Made by a program: the position numbers and the translations under genes. Below the pieces are notes generated by a model. The model made no database searches. It was not told where the DNA came from and saw only the letters and a list, made by a program, of their open reading frames with translations. Of a stretch of 64,000 nt of DNA, positions 54,001 to 63,756 are shown piece after piece. How positions within the stretch are numbered: position 1 is the stretch's first letter; the number at the start of each line of letters is the position of its first letter. This stretch comes from Halichondria panicea (taxonomy: Eukaryota; Porifera; Demospongiae; Suberitida; Halichondriidae), in assembly GCF_963675165.1 (NCBI RefSeq), contig NC_087388.1, forward strand, positions 3,973,047-4,037,046. Direction: 5' to 3'.

Positions 54001-57000
54001 TAGCCTTCTGTAGCTAGGGTATAAATTTTGATGTACTGGTTTGCTGCACTGGATAAAACTAGGTATAGCAAGCTTTCCAAGCAAGCAAATAAACGGTTAA
54101 GAGCAACAGAAACGGTAGCTGCTATAATTCAAGCAAAGGTCAAGAACCCAGGACAAGATGATTAATGTTTCATTAAAAGTGACCCTGTTGACCTTGGCTT
54201 ACCTCCTCTGAGGGGCTACTGTTCAAGAGCGGTGTTTATTAGCTCCAGATAATTTAGTTTGTCATCAAAAGTTGTTTTCACCTGCATAAACTTGAACTGT
54301 GCCATGAGAAAGTCTTTGTGAAGCACTAACAAGCTGCTACTCATAGCTACGTACATGTAGCTAGCTGCTAGTAATAATTTTTTTGGCTGCCACGTGCAGA
54401 AATGCTAGAGTCAAAGTTCACTGAGGCTACTATTTGAGAGCGGCTACTAAATGTTTCATTTTGCTAGCAAGGGAGGCTACTATTTGAGTGCGGCCTTTAT
54501 ACAAGAGCGGCCTCTGATCGAGCATATACGGTAATCAGTACTGATTACTATCAAGTGATGCCGCAGGAGCAGGAAATTGCTGTTACTAGCAGTTCAACAC
54601 TCTTACTCTTATCTACTCTTGGTAGTACATGTATATTAATACAATCAATAGATGCTTAGGAATACATTTGGGAATATGCCATAACTCACTACAGTAGAAC
54701 CTCTGAAGTACCCTCAGAATAAACAATACTTCTACATGTATATAAATCACAGTGCTTTCGTTCTCAAGTTTAAAAACACTGAAAAAATCAATGGACAACC
54801 TCTCCAAACAAAGTAAAAAATCCAAAAGAGTGTTTTTTAGTCACACTGTATAACAGTAAAGTAAGAAGCTGACCAGCTATGAGAGTATAGACTTACAGGC
54901 TGTAGAGTAACCAGAGGAGAGAGGACTCATCATTCCAACGGCTTGACTCCGCCCAAACCCTCCATACGCATTTACCGGCAGGGCACTGTGTGTAGGAGTG
55001 TGAGACAAGATTGTATTGTACATAAACATGTAAACAATAATTATTAATTGTTGACAGATATTATTCTAGAAGTACATGCACTCTATAACCTATTCTGACA
55101 CCATAAGCATCGTACATCGGTGGTCAGTAAAATTTTTTTACTGTTTACTGTGTGTTATCTTAGGGCAAACATGCACAACAACCCATACATGTATACAGAT
55201 TGCATAAATCCAGTGCTCTGTTTGTGTTCAGTTCTATCAATAAAAAATGTGCACAAGAAATGCTGAATCAGCACCATTTTAGACCCATCGCTCAATTTGC
55301 ACATTTTCATTATGCATGCAGTAGATCTAGCTACATGTATGATGTAGCTGTCGCCTCGTCTTTTTACAAAGTGTACTAAGTTCAGAAGACTACATAGCCT
55401 TCATGTAGATAAAAGTGGGGAGGCTGGAGCCTCTGACGCCCTTACACCTATGGCCGCTCGTAGGCCTTTTATCACATAATAGGCTATAAAAGAGGGACAT
55501 TTTGTGTTGGAATAGATTTTGAGGAATAAAAAAATACGGATTTATCAGCCCATGATTCTGCTACAATGTAACTGTTATCCACTTTCCAGACCATTGATCT
55601 GACACTAATGAGTTCACTCATACATAAAAATTCCATGCAGCCTACACATTTTTTCATATGCATGATTGTGCTTTTAAATTAATTTGCGGCTAATACTACA
55701 GACATCAAGTTGCATGCTTTCCTAATTGCTCCCTTGAAGTGTTATTCATCTAATGCATGAATTTAAAAACAGGCATATTTTAAAGCTTACATGTGATATT
55801 AAGTTACTGCAGGAGGATAAGTGCATGCACATCAGTCACTTAGAAACAAATGGGCCAAGCGATTGATACATGGACACACAAATTCTCCCACCACAATGCT
55901 TTTACAGATGATCACTTTCACTGAAGTGTTATTTATCAAAATAATGCATGAATTTAAAAACAGACATATTTTAAAGCTTCCATGTGATATTAAGTTACTG
56001 CAGGAGGATAAGTGCATGTACATCTGTCACTTAGAAACAAATGGGCCGAGCGATACATGGACACACAAAATCTCTCACAGTGCTTTTACAAATGACCACT
56101 TTCACTGTACCTTCCAATGGCTGAAGACAAGCTGGATGGCCTGGAGAGAGGTTTCTGTATTGTCAAGCCTTGACCAGTACTCATTAGACTGCTACGGCCA
56201 CTACCCAGGGGGAGCATACCACCTCTGGAGAGACTATACAGTGCAGTGTAGTTACAACATTACTATACACAGCATAATTATACATCACTAGCCTCGATCC
56301 CAGACCGCACTTCTTCTGAGAGTGGGCCTGGTAACGACTGCTTGCGCATGCGCTAATCTCACCCCGGTATCTGGGGGCTTTGGATAACATCGTATATGCT
56401 CAGTAAAATAATGACTTCACAACGAATGGAAGTGGATTGAATAAAGTAGATAGAAAGTTCGATTGAAGGTTTCTAGCCCATCTGATGGCATTCTGATAGC
56501 TAGCCTGCTATGCTAACAAATGACTCATAGCCAGCAACAGTGTGGATGATAATCGTCTGAACAGAGTGAAGGCTGGCAATAGCCTATATGGACAGGCCAC
56601 GCCCATCTAATACTAAACCTTGGTGAAAATCTACAATCAAAAAGAAAATAGCTGTGAAACAAACCTACAGCTCTGTCTCTAGCTAGCTAGCTATACATCT
56701 CTGTGTACGACTTTAATAATTATGAATTTGTATTCTTATTTATTCAGGATATTTTTTCTGATAAAATTTCAGTATTATGGGAAATTTTACGGGAATAATA
56801 ACCAATAATTTTGCGCATGCGTAAGTAGTAGGTCTTCTTTTCTCTCTTGAAGGCCGACGAAGGAGGCTAATACATCATGTGCCTTATAGCCAAAAGTCTG
56901 TGTATGTTACATGCAATAGATGTGAAGCTAAGTACTGATGGTGATACAATCATACTTCAGTCATCAATATGCACAGCCTACTACATGTACTGGACCCCAC

Positions 57001-58178
57001 ACTTACTTTACCGGCGGAGGGGAGGGTGCCCCCATCTGCGACATGTTCCCCAGTCCCCCCATAGTCCCGTAGGCACCCGGAGCGGTATTGGAACGACTCA
57101 CAAACTATTAGGTGATTTAAAAAACACAGTGATGAATGTTTTTATTACGGAAAAGAAGCACACTACTAGGTACAACTAATAGGGACTGTATGCAATGTAC
57201 ACTGTAGGACCCTTCAGGTATCTGATAGTGCTTCAGTCTCCTAAAATACAAACATTTGACAGGCATTATTCTAACAACCCTCAAAATCAGAGTGTATGTT
57301 ACAGTAATTGATGTAATTACAGCGCCACAAAAAAATAATTCCACTTTTGAGTGGCTTATCTTTTAAAAACCCCAAAAAAGTGCGTTCAGTCCAAGCTGGT
57401 GCCTAATTATGGTGGCACTTATGTTCTACAGCTAGTTTAGACATTTTAGAGAAAATGGGTGTGGTCTAGCTCAGTTTCACTTGCTACCTAGCTGTACCGT
57501 TGAGAGCTGACTCGTGAACAACATTCATGACTGTAGCTATGGCTCAGACAACTGTTCAGTAGTGTGAAGATGCAGGATGATGGTCTTGATGTCTCAAAAG
57601 CCTTTTTATAAGAGCCAGAAAAAATTATTACAGCAACGGTAAGCACTTCTTTAGGGCCTCAAAAATTATCCTGATGCTGACGTGGCGCTTATAATTATTA
57701 TGGCGCTGTAATTACATCAAATACGGTATACCAATGTACCTGAGGGGTGTTCCTTACAGGGTTGATGATTGATAGTCCCTGCATTCCCGTTGACAACCCT
57801 AGCCCTACAAATTCAGAATGGGCATACCGTATATAATTATGTGGGTATAATAATTATATTGGCGATCTACGTGAGTCGCCAATTATATCAGATGAATTAC
57901 TTCAAGATACAATATCTCATGTCATCAATATTCCATGCAGCATGATCGTCATAATCGTTAATTAAAATCATTCAACCACTATACGGCCGGTACCTTACAC
58001 CACACACAACACCCCTCTAGCTCGCTCAACAAAACAGTACTGTCGGTAGGAAACAGGCTTACTATTATGTTGGATGGTGGATAGGTCTGTAGTGATACTC
58101 ACTACAATTCATACCTGACACAGAAGGTATGGTCGAACCATACAGGCTGTTTTGAGACGGAGCACCAGGTCCATACAT
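48061..58178 (-). CDS. CNOT2: CNOT2, subunit of the CCR4-NOT deadenylase complex
   Basis: Seventeen coding exons close without a phase error to 477 residues: 58115-58178, 57740-57804, 57007-57104, 56111-56224, 54897-54985, 53293-53424, 52719-52811, 52416-52456, 52289-52313, 52043-52094, 51563-51624, 50795-50909, 50528-50566, 50254-50315, 50081-50130, 49094-49194 and 48061-48292. The C-terminal NOT-box is clear: GMVQDQFGIMGLLTFIRGAD, LALGSDLTTLGLNLNSPE, FASPWADAPCRPQDI, RYNEDLLFYLYYSNGGDLLQ, RDWRYHKEQRLWITRAPGM and EFHVEYDKLEDRP. Two inner motifs, SDFPVL and SEDFPALPG, match the conserved DFPAL segments of animal CNOT2. The N-terminal half is Ser/Gly/Met-rich and less conserved, and the protein is somewhat shorter than the human one (540 aa). 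CNOT2 bridges CNOT1 and CNOT3 and supports mRNA deadenylation and repression in the cytoplasm. Introns carry many MITEs. Confidence 0.95.
48573..48922. mobile_element. Diverged pogo-like MITE
   Basis: Begins TACAGTAGACTCTGG and shares GGCCGGAATAGCGAGGTGGC-type blocks with 42390-42808. The right terminus is degraded. Lies in the last CNOT2 intron. Confidence 0.6.
49242..49429. mobile_element. MITE with CCGTATTACTAGAAT ends
   Basis: Inverted termini CCGTATTACTAGAATGTTTT and ATATTCTAGTAATACGG flanked by TA, with TTTGCGA/TCGCAAA motifs inside. Reverse-oriented partial relatives lie at about 61887-62059 and 25950-26060. Lies in a CNOT2 intron just 5' of exon 16 on the other side of its acceptor. 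Confidence 0.75.
51793..51916. mobile_element. Short inverted-repeat element
   Basis: CACTGTTTAGGAAGTT near 51794 and AACTTCCTAAACAGTG near 51898 are exact complements, with a second GGGCTTCTAAATCCC/TAGAAGCCC motif inside. Similar blocks occur near 44870-44925. Confidence 0.65.
52877..53086. mobile_element. MITE, CCGTATAGCG family, subtype II
   Basis: Inverted orientation relative to 41114-41323 and the same length (210 bp including the flanking TA). Lies in the CNOT2 intron between exons 6 and 7. Confidence 0.8.
53661..54533. mobile_element. 873-bp MITE with CCGTATATGCTTGATCAG ends
   Basis: Starts CCGTATATGCTTGATCAGGA and ends CTGATCGAGCATATACGG between TA dinucleotides. Several GAGAGCGGCTACTAAAYGTTTCATTTTGC-like blocks repeat in direct order. 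No transposase frame. Lies in a CNOT2 intron. Confidence 0.8.
55736..56109. repeat. Two-unit tandem repeat, 187-bp period
   Basis: GAAGTGTTATTYATC and about 170 following nt occur at 55736 and 55923. The second unit ends 2 bases before the donor of CNOT2 exon 4 as read on the minus strand. Confidence 0.85.
56289..56869. mobile_element. 581-bp TAGCCTC element with 9-bp target duplication
   Basis: The same length and sequence type as 20654-21234. Flanked by ATACATCAC (56280-56288) and ATACATCAT (56870-56878), a 9-bp duplication with one change. Lies in a CNOT2 intron. Confidence 0.85.
57300..57728. mobile_element. MITE with GATGTAATTACAGCGCCA termini
   Basis: The left end (ACAGTAATTGATGTAATTAC) and right end (GTAATTACATCAAATACGGT) are inverted repeats that share GTAATTACAGCGCCA. 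No ORF. Lies in a CNOT2 intron. Confidence 0.7.
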
Positions 58179-58251
58179 TTTCTTCAAGATGTCTAATTAA
58201 AGCGCAGTGTAAGACACCCTCGATACAAGACGCGAACAATAAAGCCAACTT

Positions 58252-58263
58252 CGCGCATGCGCA
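58252..58263. promoter_or_regulatory. NRF1-type site upstream of CNOT2
   Basis: CGCGCATGCGCA lies about 75 nt upstream of the CNOT2 start codon on the minus strand and matches the site class seen before both kinase genes. Confidence 0.45.
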
Positions 58264-58921
58264 TCGATCACTGAAGGTACTTGAACCATAGATGGAAACG
58301 GAAGTGGGCCTCGGAAAACATCCGCGCCTCGCTTTCTTGTCTTCTTTTCTTGCCTCAAATGAGGAAAACTCATTGCATAAGCGGTAAAGGAATAGGGAAA
58401 GAGACACAATCAACAGTGCATTGGTACATGGTAATAGTAAGGAGAATGTGCAGAGCTAGTGGTATTGGATACTTGTTTCACAGTAGATATAAAATCATCA
58501 AAGGATGCTTAGTTCCCTGAAATTGTGAATGTATTTGTGACTGTCAGAGGCTTCTCTTTTGCTGCCAACTTAATTAAATGAAAAAAAAAACCATCAAGAA
58601 GTCCACTAGTTTGAGGCAATAACCATGATCATTCATACGACAAGATACATAATACACCATGTAACTTTCTTAATAATTGTTTTCACTTTTGATGAATCAA
58701 TTGTATGAAGTTTCTATATATACTAGGCTGGTGAGCGTACATTTCAATTTCCAATTCATTAAGTATAATTACATACACTTGGAGACAGCAAAACACTCCA
58801 CAGCACTGCCAGTTGCTTTCTAAGTGTAAAACGAGTGGGATCAAACCGAACAACATTAACAAAAACTTACACGATAAAAATGATTATTACAGCTATAATT
58901 ATGATTAGTTTAGCACTCTAA

Positions 58922-59720
58922 TCAGACAGTCTTAGATGGAGAGAAGCTGGTGAGGTATACAAGGGTGTATATATAGCCGGAACAGCCGATAACATTTACG
59001 AGGGCGGTGACGTGTAGGGTGTAGAGAGGAGGGGTATTCTTCTGTCTTCTTTCTTCAGCGTACTCAGTAAGTTTTGGCTTGCGAGGTATTGCTATATAAA
59101 ATATAGATGAAACAGCATTTGTAGTAGTTAAATATCTCGGGCCTACAGGCCCTTCACCACAATCTAACTACCGGGCCAATAACAATTATGAGGTAAAAAT
59201 AGGTGACTACACATTCATGCACACAAAAGCTATACATCCACCTGATCCAAAACTAATGCTCTTGGGGTGATCACCAATCATAAGGGAATGTATGCCTAAA
59301 ATTAAAATTTCTGTAACGCTTAGCGTATTCCCAAAAAAGGGATCTTTAGTGGTGCTCTTTAATTCAACTTTTTTCTAGCACTAAATTCTACCAGCTGATG
59401 TATGACTAATTTTCTTTGGCTTGGGGTGATACCACATGATTTACCAACAAGCATATTGAAGTATATGACCTAAACATTAATCATTTCAGAGAAAAAGGGA
59501 TAAATGTGTACAATACAAGATTAAACTTACCTAAATTCAATGAAGAAGATAGTTGCAACGGTAAATAGAGCTTGAATAATGATTATTTACTATCTATATA
59601 AAGCACAGTTGCACTGGATACTGGAAAACTTGACAGAATACTAGTGACAACTCATAAAATCCTAGATTTGCAATAATCTCAGTTACCTGCGAAGTTCCTG
59701 GGGAATAGATTAGCCCTCAT
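58922..59720 (-). CDS. Possible small membrane-protein gene (three exons, phase not closed)
   Basis: Three exon-like pieces with good splice signals: 59687-59720 (ATG, MRANLFPRNFA), 59531-59570 (LFTVATIFFIEF, hydrophobic) and 58922-59091 (PKLTEYAEERRQKNTPPLY, then a hydrophobic stretch VTALVNVIGCSGYIYTLVYL and stop). Together they would give about 80 residues with two membrane segments, but the third exon is one base out of phase with the second, so either a splice site is misplaced or it is not one gene. No family recognised. Confidence 0.3.
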
Positions 59721-59815
59721 TAAGCGAGGCGCGGATGTTTATCGAGGTCATATGTGAAGTACATTGAAATCTACTTCCGTTTCCAATCCCTCTCTCCTAC
59801 ATCTATGCTTGAACC

Positions 59816-60146
59816 TAGACTGGCGGCGATAGCCGCCCGAGCGCGTAGCGCGAGCGACTGGCAAACTCAAACTGCCTATCAGTCACTCGTCTCAGCGGAA
59901 GTGTAATAGATCGCATGACACTACTAAACATGAATATCATTATAGATAATGTGGTTAAATTTGAGATTCAGCTACTATGGAATGCACTGAATCCCCTGAA
60001 GTGTAAGTGCGGTTACAATTACAGGGCTAATATGACGTTGAGCATTCTGATAGGCTGCAATGCTCATTGCAGCTGAGACGAGTGACTGATAGGCAGTTTG
60101 TCAGTCCCTCGCGCTACACACGCGAGGGGCTGTCGCCGCCAGTCTA
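59816..60146. mobile_element. 331-bp foldback-like MITE with TAGACTGGCGGCGA ends
   Basis: Starts TAGACTGGCGGCGATAGCC and ends GGCTGTCGCCGCCAGTCTA. CAGTCACTCGTCTC-type arms are also inverted inside. CTTGAACC flanks it on both sides (8-9 bp duplication). No ORF. Confidence 0.8.
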
Positions 60147-60160
60147 ACTTGAACCATGAT

Positions 60161-60208
60161 GTAAATGAACGACTCAACCGCTACAATGAGGATCTCTTGT
60201 ATCTATGA
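60161..60208 (+). pseudogene. Fragment of CNOT2 exon 16 on the opposite strand
   Basis: Twenty-five bases ending at 60200 are identical to part of CNOT2 exon 16 (49145-49185 area, minus strand), and in the same frame read RLNRYNEDLL followed by YL and a stop. Just upstream, 59722-59738 matches the CNOT2 5' flank. This looks like a relic of an inverted partial CNOT2 copy. Confidence 0.6.
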
Positions 60209-60531
60209 TTGAACCCAGAGGAAGTCCAACATGTACACTACATTAAGCCCCTGGAAAATTTCCGGCGTCCCCACACTTAATTACATCAAGGCCACGTCAT
60301 TTTGTCGACCAAATGTTATTTTAGAGACAAATCATCGGCATGGGAACGAGGCTATCTTTGCACAAGCATTCATTTTGACACATTTTCATGATTCAAACAA
60401 GCTATGCATGGAATTGAGAAAAATAATAAGTCTTTCTACGGTTTATAGGGTTCAATAAAGAATGAAAAACTAGATCTAAATATCTGCTTTCACTGAGTTT
60501 CATTTTGGTTGCCGAGGCAAATGACCAGTTT

Positions 60532-61293
60532 TCAAACTGGTATAGAATGATGCCAAACAGTGCTATCTCCAGCAACTCCAATAAGCCCATTGAACGTGGC
60601 ATCACACTGCTTCAGGGCTCCTTGCATTTGCTCCCATTCGCCAATGCATGGCTTTTGGCAGCGGTAGATTTGATTGGCCTTGTTTACTCCAAAAACGTCA
60701 TCACTTCCCGAAGCAGTGATGTGCATAAGGGCACCAGGGATGCGTCTCCACTTCCCGCTGCCATCGACTGGTCTTGTCCAAATATTATTATATCTGTTGA
60801 CACCGTAAACATACTTGTTGCCACCATCAATTTGCTTAAGATGTCCATCAATTTTAATCCATTTTCCAGTGCATGGCTTCTTACATTTGTATATCATTTC
60901 GTTCTTGTTCACCCCCCAGATGTAGCCATTGCCAGATGCCGACACGTGCTTGAGAAGTCCAGGGAGTTTTGTCCATTTACCACTTCCATCCACAGGTCGC
61001 TTGAAGATTTGATGAGCAGAGTTCACTCCCCATACTTCGCTATCTCCAACATCAATCTGCATTAGCTTTCCGGTGACCTTGGTCCAACTTTTACAAGGAT
61101 TATCACAGCGGTAAATGTCATCAGAACTAGTGACACCCCAGAAGTAACCAGCTCCAGCGGATACATGCTTTAGTTTCAGCCCAGCAACATGTTCAAACTG
61201 ATCGTTTCCAAAACAGCTTGAAACAAAAGCACCAAGCAAGAGTAGCAGGCTAAATTTGATCATCATTTTTTTCTGCTGTTCAAGAAGTGCCAT
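60532..61293 (-). CDS. Secreted tectonin-type (beta-propeller) lectin
   Basis: The long frame gives 253 residues in one exon. From the second or third Met (61266 or 61263) begins a signal peptide, MIKFSLLLLLGAFVSSCFG. The rest is about six tectonin repeats of alternating type: ..YFWGVTSSDDIYRC..PC..W, ..EVWGVNSAHQIFKRPVDGSGKW.., ..YIWGVNKNEMIYKC..PC..W, ..YVYGVNRYNNIWTRPVDGSGKW.., ..DVFGVNKANQIYRC..PC..W. The family includes horseshoe crab L-6 and fish-egg lectins, which bind microbial or glycan surfaces, so an innate-immunity or secreted-mucus role is plausible. Odd repeats carry a Cys pair, even ones PVDGSGKW. A TATA box at 61317-61324 places transcription start close to 61295, so the first Met is probably not used. 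Confidence 0.9.
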   Translation of the reverse strand: MALLEQQKKMMIKFSLLLLLGAFVSSCFGNDQFEHVAGLKLKHVSAGAGYFWGVTSSDDIYRCDNPCKSWTKVTGKLMQIDVGDSEVWGVNSAHQIFKRPVDGSGKWTKLPGLLKHVSASGNGYIWGVNKNEMIYKCKKPCTGKWIKIDGHLKQIDGGNKYVYGVNRYNNIWTRPVDGSGKWRRIPGALMHITASGSDDVFGVNKANQIYRCQKPCIGEWEQMQGALKQCDATFNGLIGVAGDSTVWHHSIPV

Positions 61294-61316
61294 GAGAAAT
61301 GAATGTAACTACTGCT

Positions 61317-61324
61317 CTTATATA
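61317..61324 (-). promoter_or_regulatory. TATA box of the tectonin gene
   Basis: TATATAAG on the minus strand. Typical spacing puts the RNA start at about 61294-61297, nearly on the first in-frame ATG (61293), which favours the ATG pair at 61266/61263. Confidence 0.55.
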
Positions 61325-61542
61325 CTGAATCAATGCTAAATGTGTGCACATCTGTGCATGTGGGTGGATATTGCCCTGACTTGCATGGAATGAGACAACA
61401 CAGACTTTGTCATGTCTTCTTGCGGATAGATTTCTCAACTAAAATTACCACTTAATTTATGTGAAAATAAACAAGTATAACTTACAAGTCACACTCAATA
61501 AAAATATCTGCAGGTACACCTGCATCAGTGCATGCATGAAAA

Positions 61543-61713
61543 CAGGATTCTTTCGCCACTTTGCTTCTAATGATTCCACAACAGTTTAGAATAAGAAAAA
61601 GAAATGTATGGCAAAAAATTTTATACCAACTTTTGTTCTATTTGCCATACATTTCTTTTTCTTGTTCTAAACTGTTGTGGAATCATTAGAAGCAAAGTGG
61701 CGAAAGAATCCTG
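61543..61713. repeat. Long near-perfect hairpin, about 70-bp arms
   Basis: CAGGATTCTTTCGCCAC at 61543 and its complement GTGGCGAAAGAATCCTG ending at 61713 begin arms that stay complementary for about 70 bp with very few mismatches, around a 25-nt loop. It may be a MITE or the template of a long hairpin RNA. Confidence 0.85.
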
Positions 61714-62062
61714 GTAATTATTATACTATAATAAGCATGGGTGTTATTAATTGGTGTCTTAATTGGGCTATATACTTATACGTCGCCTTCGCTCAGAGTA
61801 TAGGTAACGGGTTGCACAATGCCACCCGCCTCTCTATAGGTGCTCCCCACGAACCAAAATGCCATCATACATGCAGACATCTATACTATCGTAGAATATT
61901 TTGCGGGTAAAAAATTTTTTGCAAATGAGCCAAATCAGCAGAAAAAATGACCCTTTGCGATCTAGTTATTGCATTCTGGCAAGAATTGTTGTAATAATTG
62001 AGGTTTTGCGATTTAGTTTTGCGAATTGATCAACACTCGCAAAGTTCGCATATGTTTGTAAG

Positions 62063-62353
62063 GCCACTCCAAATGAGACTGTAGTTTTTCGTCAGAGACT
62101 CTAGTAAATTATAAGCGGATGTGAGCAGTTATTAATTACTATGAATATCATTATAAATTGATAACGTCATCAATGAATTTAATTAAGTAGCCACAAAAAT
62201 TCAGCCAACCATGTGCTTGGAGGCAACAAAGAACAAGAAAAAAGTTATTTCAATAGATAATTAGAGAAATAATGGCCATAATGACTATCAATGAGGTAAC
62301 TAAAGCAAGAAGCGCGAGTTTGACGGGAAACTACAGTCTCATTTGGAGTGGCC
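62063..62353. mobile_element. Harbinger-like MITE with TAA duplication
   Basis: Termini GGCCACTCCAAATGAGACTG and TCATTTGGAGTGGCC, flanked by TAA at 62060-62062 and 62354-62356. Same family as 26267-26555; length 291 against 289 bp. Confidence 0.85.
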
Positions 62354-62398
62354 TAATACGAAAAAGGTAAAATGAGCTAAGACAAAAGAACACCTATA

Positions 62399-63124
62399 CA
62401 GTGCATCCAGTCTAGAGAGTAGAATACAAAAATTGGTGAGTAGTTGTACTTAGATGTATCTCAAGATTGGAACATTTCTAAGAAATTGTGCTGATACCAT
62501 TGTATAGGTAAAAGAATAAGCTACAACATGATTCAAAAATATTTCCCCAAAAGTTGTTGTAGTGGGAAATAATTTTAGGAGATAATGGGGGTGATCGTAA
62601 AAAAATGTACGTAACATCAATTATTTCTGGAACTAAAGTATTTTTTAGAAAAATTTTTCTTATCAAAAGTTAGACAATTTATTCAAGCTTACTCCATGTA
62701 ATTTTTAGACCTTAGCCGTGAGATTTTCTTCAAATCTCTCCCTAACCGAAACGGCACTAAAAACTAGCAATTTTGAGCACTGCGGAGGATGTGTAGATAT
62801 TTAAGTAACATCAAATCTTTCATAAGATAGCCAAACTATCTATAGATGTTGTGACAAAGTTCCAAACCTTAGCCGGAAACTGTTGGCCTTTTCTCTCCCT
62901 AACCGATTACTCACTATAACAATTGGGTACTGTTTTATTAATCGCCACAAACCCACCACCTTATGTTGTCATGGAAACAATTTTGGATATGTTGTAGCTT
63001 ATTCATTCGCCTACACAATGGTATCAGCAGATTTTCTTAGAAATGTTCCAATCATAAGATATTTACATTTAAGTACAACTACTCACACATTTTTGGTATT
63101 CTACTCTTTAGACTGGATGCACTG
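62399..63124. mobile_element. 726-bp TA-flanked inverted-repeat element
   Basis: Starts CAGTGCATCCAGTCTAGAGA and ends GACTGGATGCACTG, with inverted similarity extending about 60 bp (AAAAATTGGTGAGTAGTTGT and its complement). TA on each side. Internal TCTCCCTAACCGA blocks repeat. No transposase frame. Confidence 0.8.
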
Positions 63125-63510
63125 TATATATATATATATAAATGATTATTCAAGTGACTATTCTATAGTTGTTAAAGAATGAAACTTCTTGCAAAGCCGT
63201 GAGCCAGTGACTTATTGTGGGATCTAGTGCATGTATCATGAGTCATTAAACTTGATGCAATCAGTTGTGTCTGAGATCATGGGGTATGTAGACTCGATTC
63301 CAGTATAGAGGTATTTTAATACACTGGAAACTTCATCCAACATTGCTGTATACACACTCCATATTTGCGAACAAGTTTCAGAATCAGCCCTAGCCTCGAT
63401 CCCAGGCCGATCCGTCTCCAATTGAACGCTAGGTCGCCTCCTCGGTCTGGTATTGATTGTATCTGGGCGTGTATCTGGGCGCGGCCGGGCATGTGCTGTG
63501 GTTGCTGTGG

Positions 63511-63551
63511 TTGCTCAGGTATTCGCTCAAAAAGAGCGAATACCTGAGCAA
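63511..63551. repeat. Perfect 18-bp hairpin
   Basis: TTGCTCAGGTATTCGCTC at 63511-63528 pairs exactly with 63534-63551 around an AAAAA loop, inside a TAGCCTC-type repeat. Confidence 0.85.
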
Positions 63552-63756
63552 GGTGGAGCGAATAGAAACACTAATTGGGGCGAGCGAAGCGAGTCCCTTA
63601 TAGTTAGTCATGCACATGGTCCGTGGTATGTATGTATGTATGTATGTCCACCGTGGACCGGCAGGCCGGCATGGACCGGCATACGATATTTGTTTTTCTA
63701 ACTCGTGATCCTTTACCAATTTCTACGTGAGTCAATAACTTTAGCTCGATAAAGAT

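Larger units (their letters stand above)
61714..63756. other. Repeat-rich spacer right of the tectonin gene
   Basis: No gene is supported. From left to right: a partial relative of the 49242 MITE (about 61887-62059), a Harbinger-like MITE (62063-62353), a 726-bp TA-flanked element (62399-63124), a TAGCCTCGATCCCAGGCC fragment near 63390 and a perfect hairpin (63511-63551). Confidence 0.6.

Noticed and set aside
55821-56291. 156-codon plus-strand ORF
   Set aside because: It runs through the 187-bp tandem repeat and the antisense of CNOT2 exon 4, so it is a by-product.
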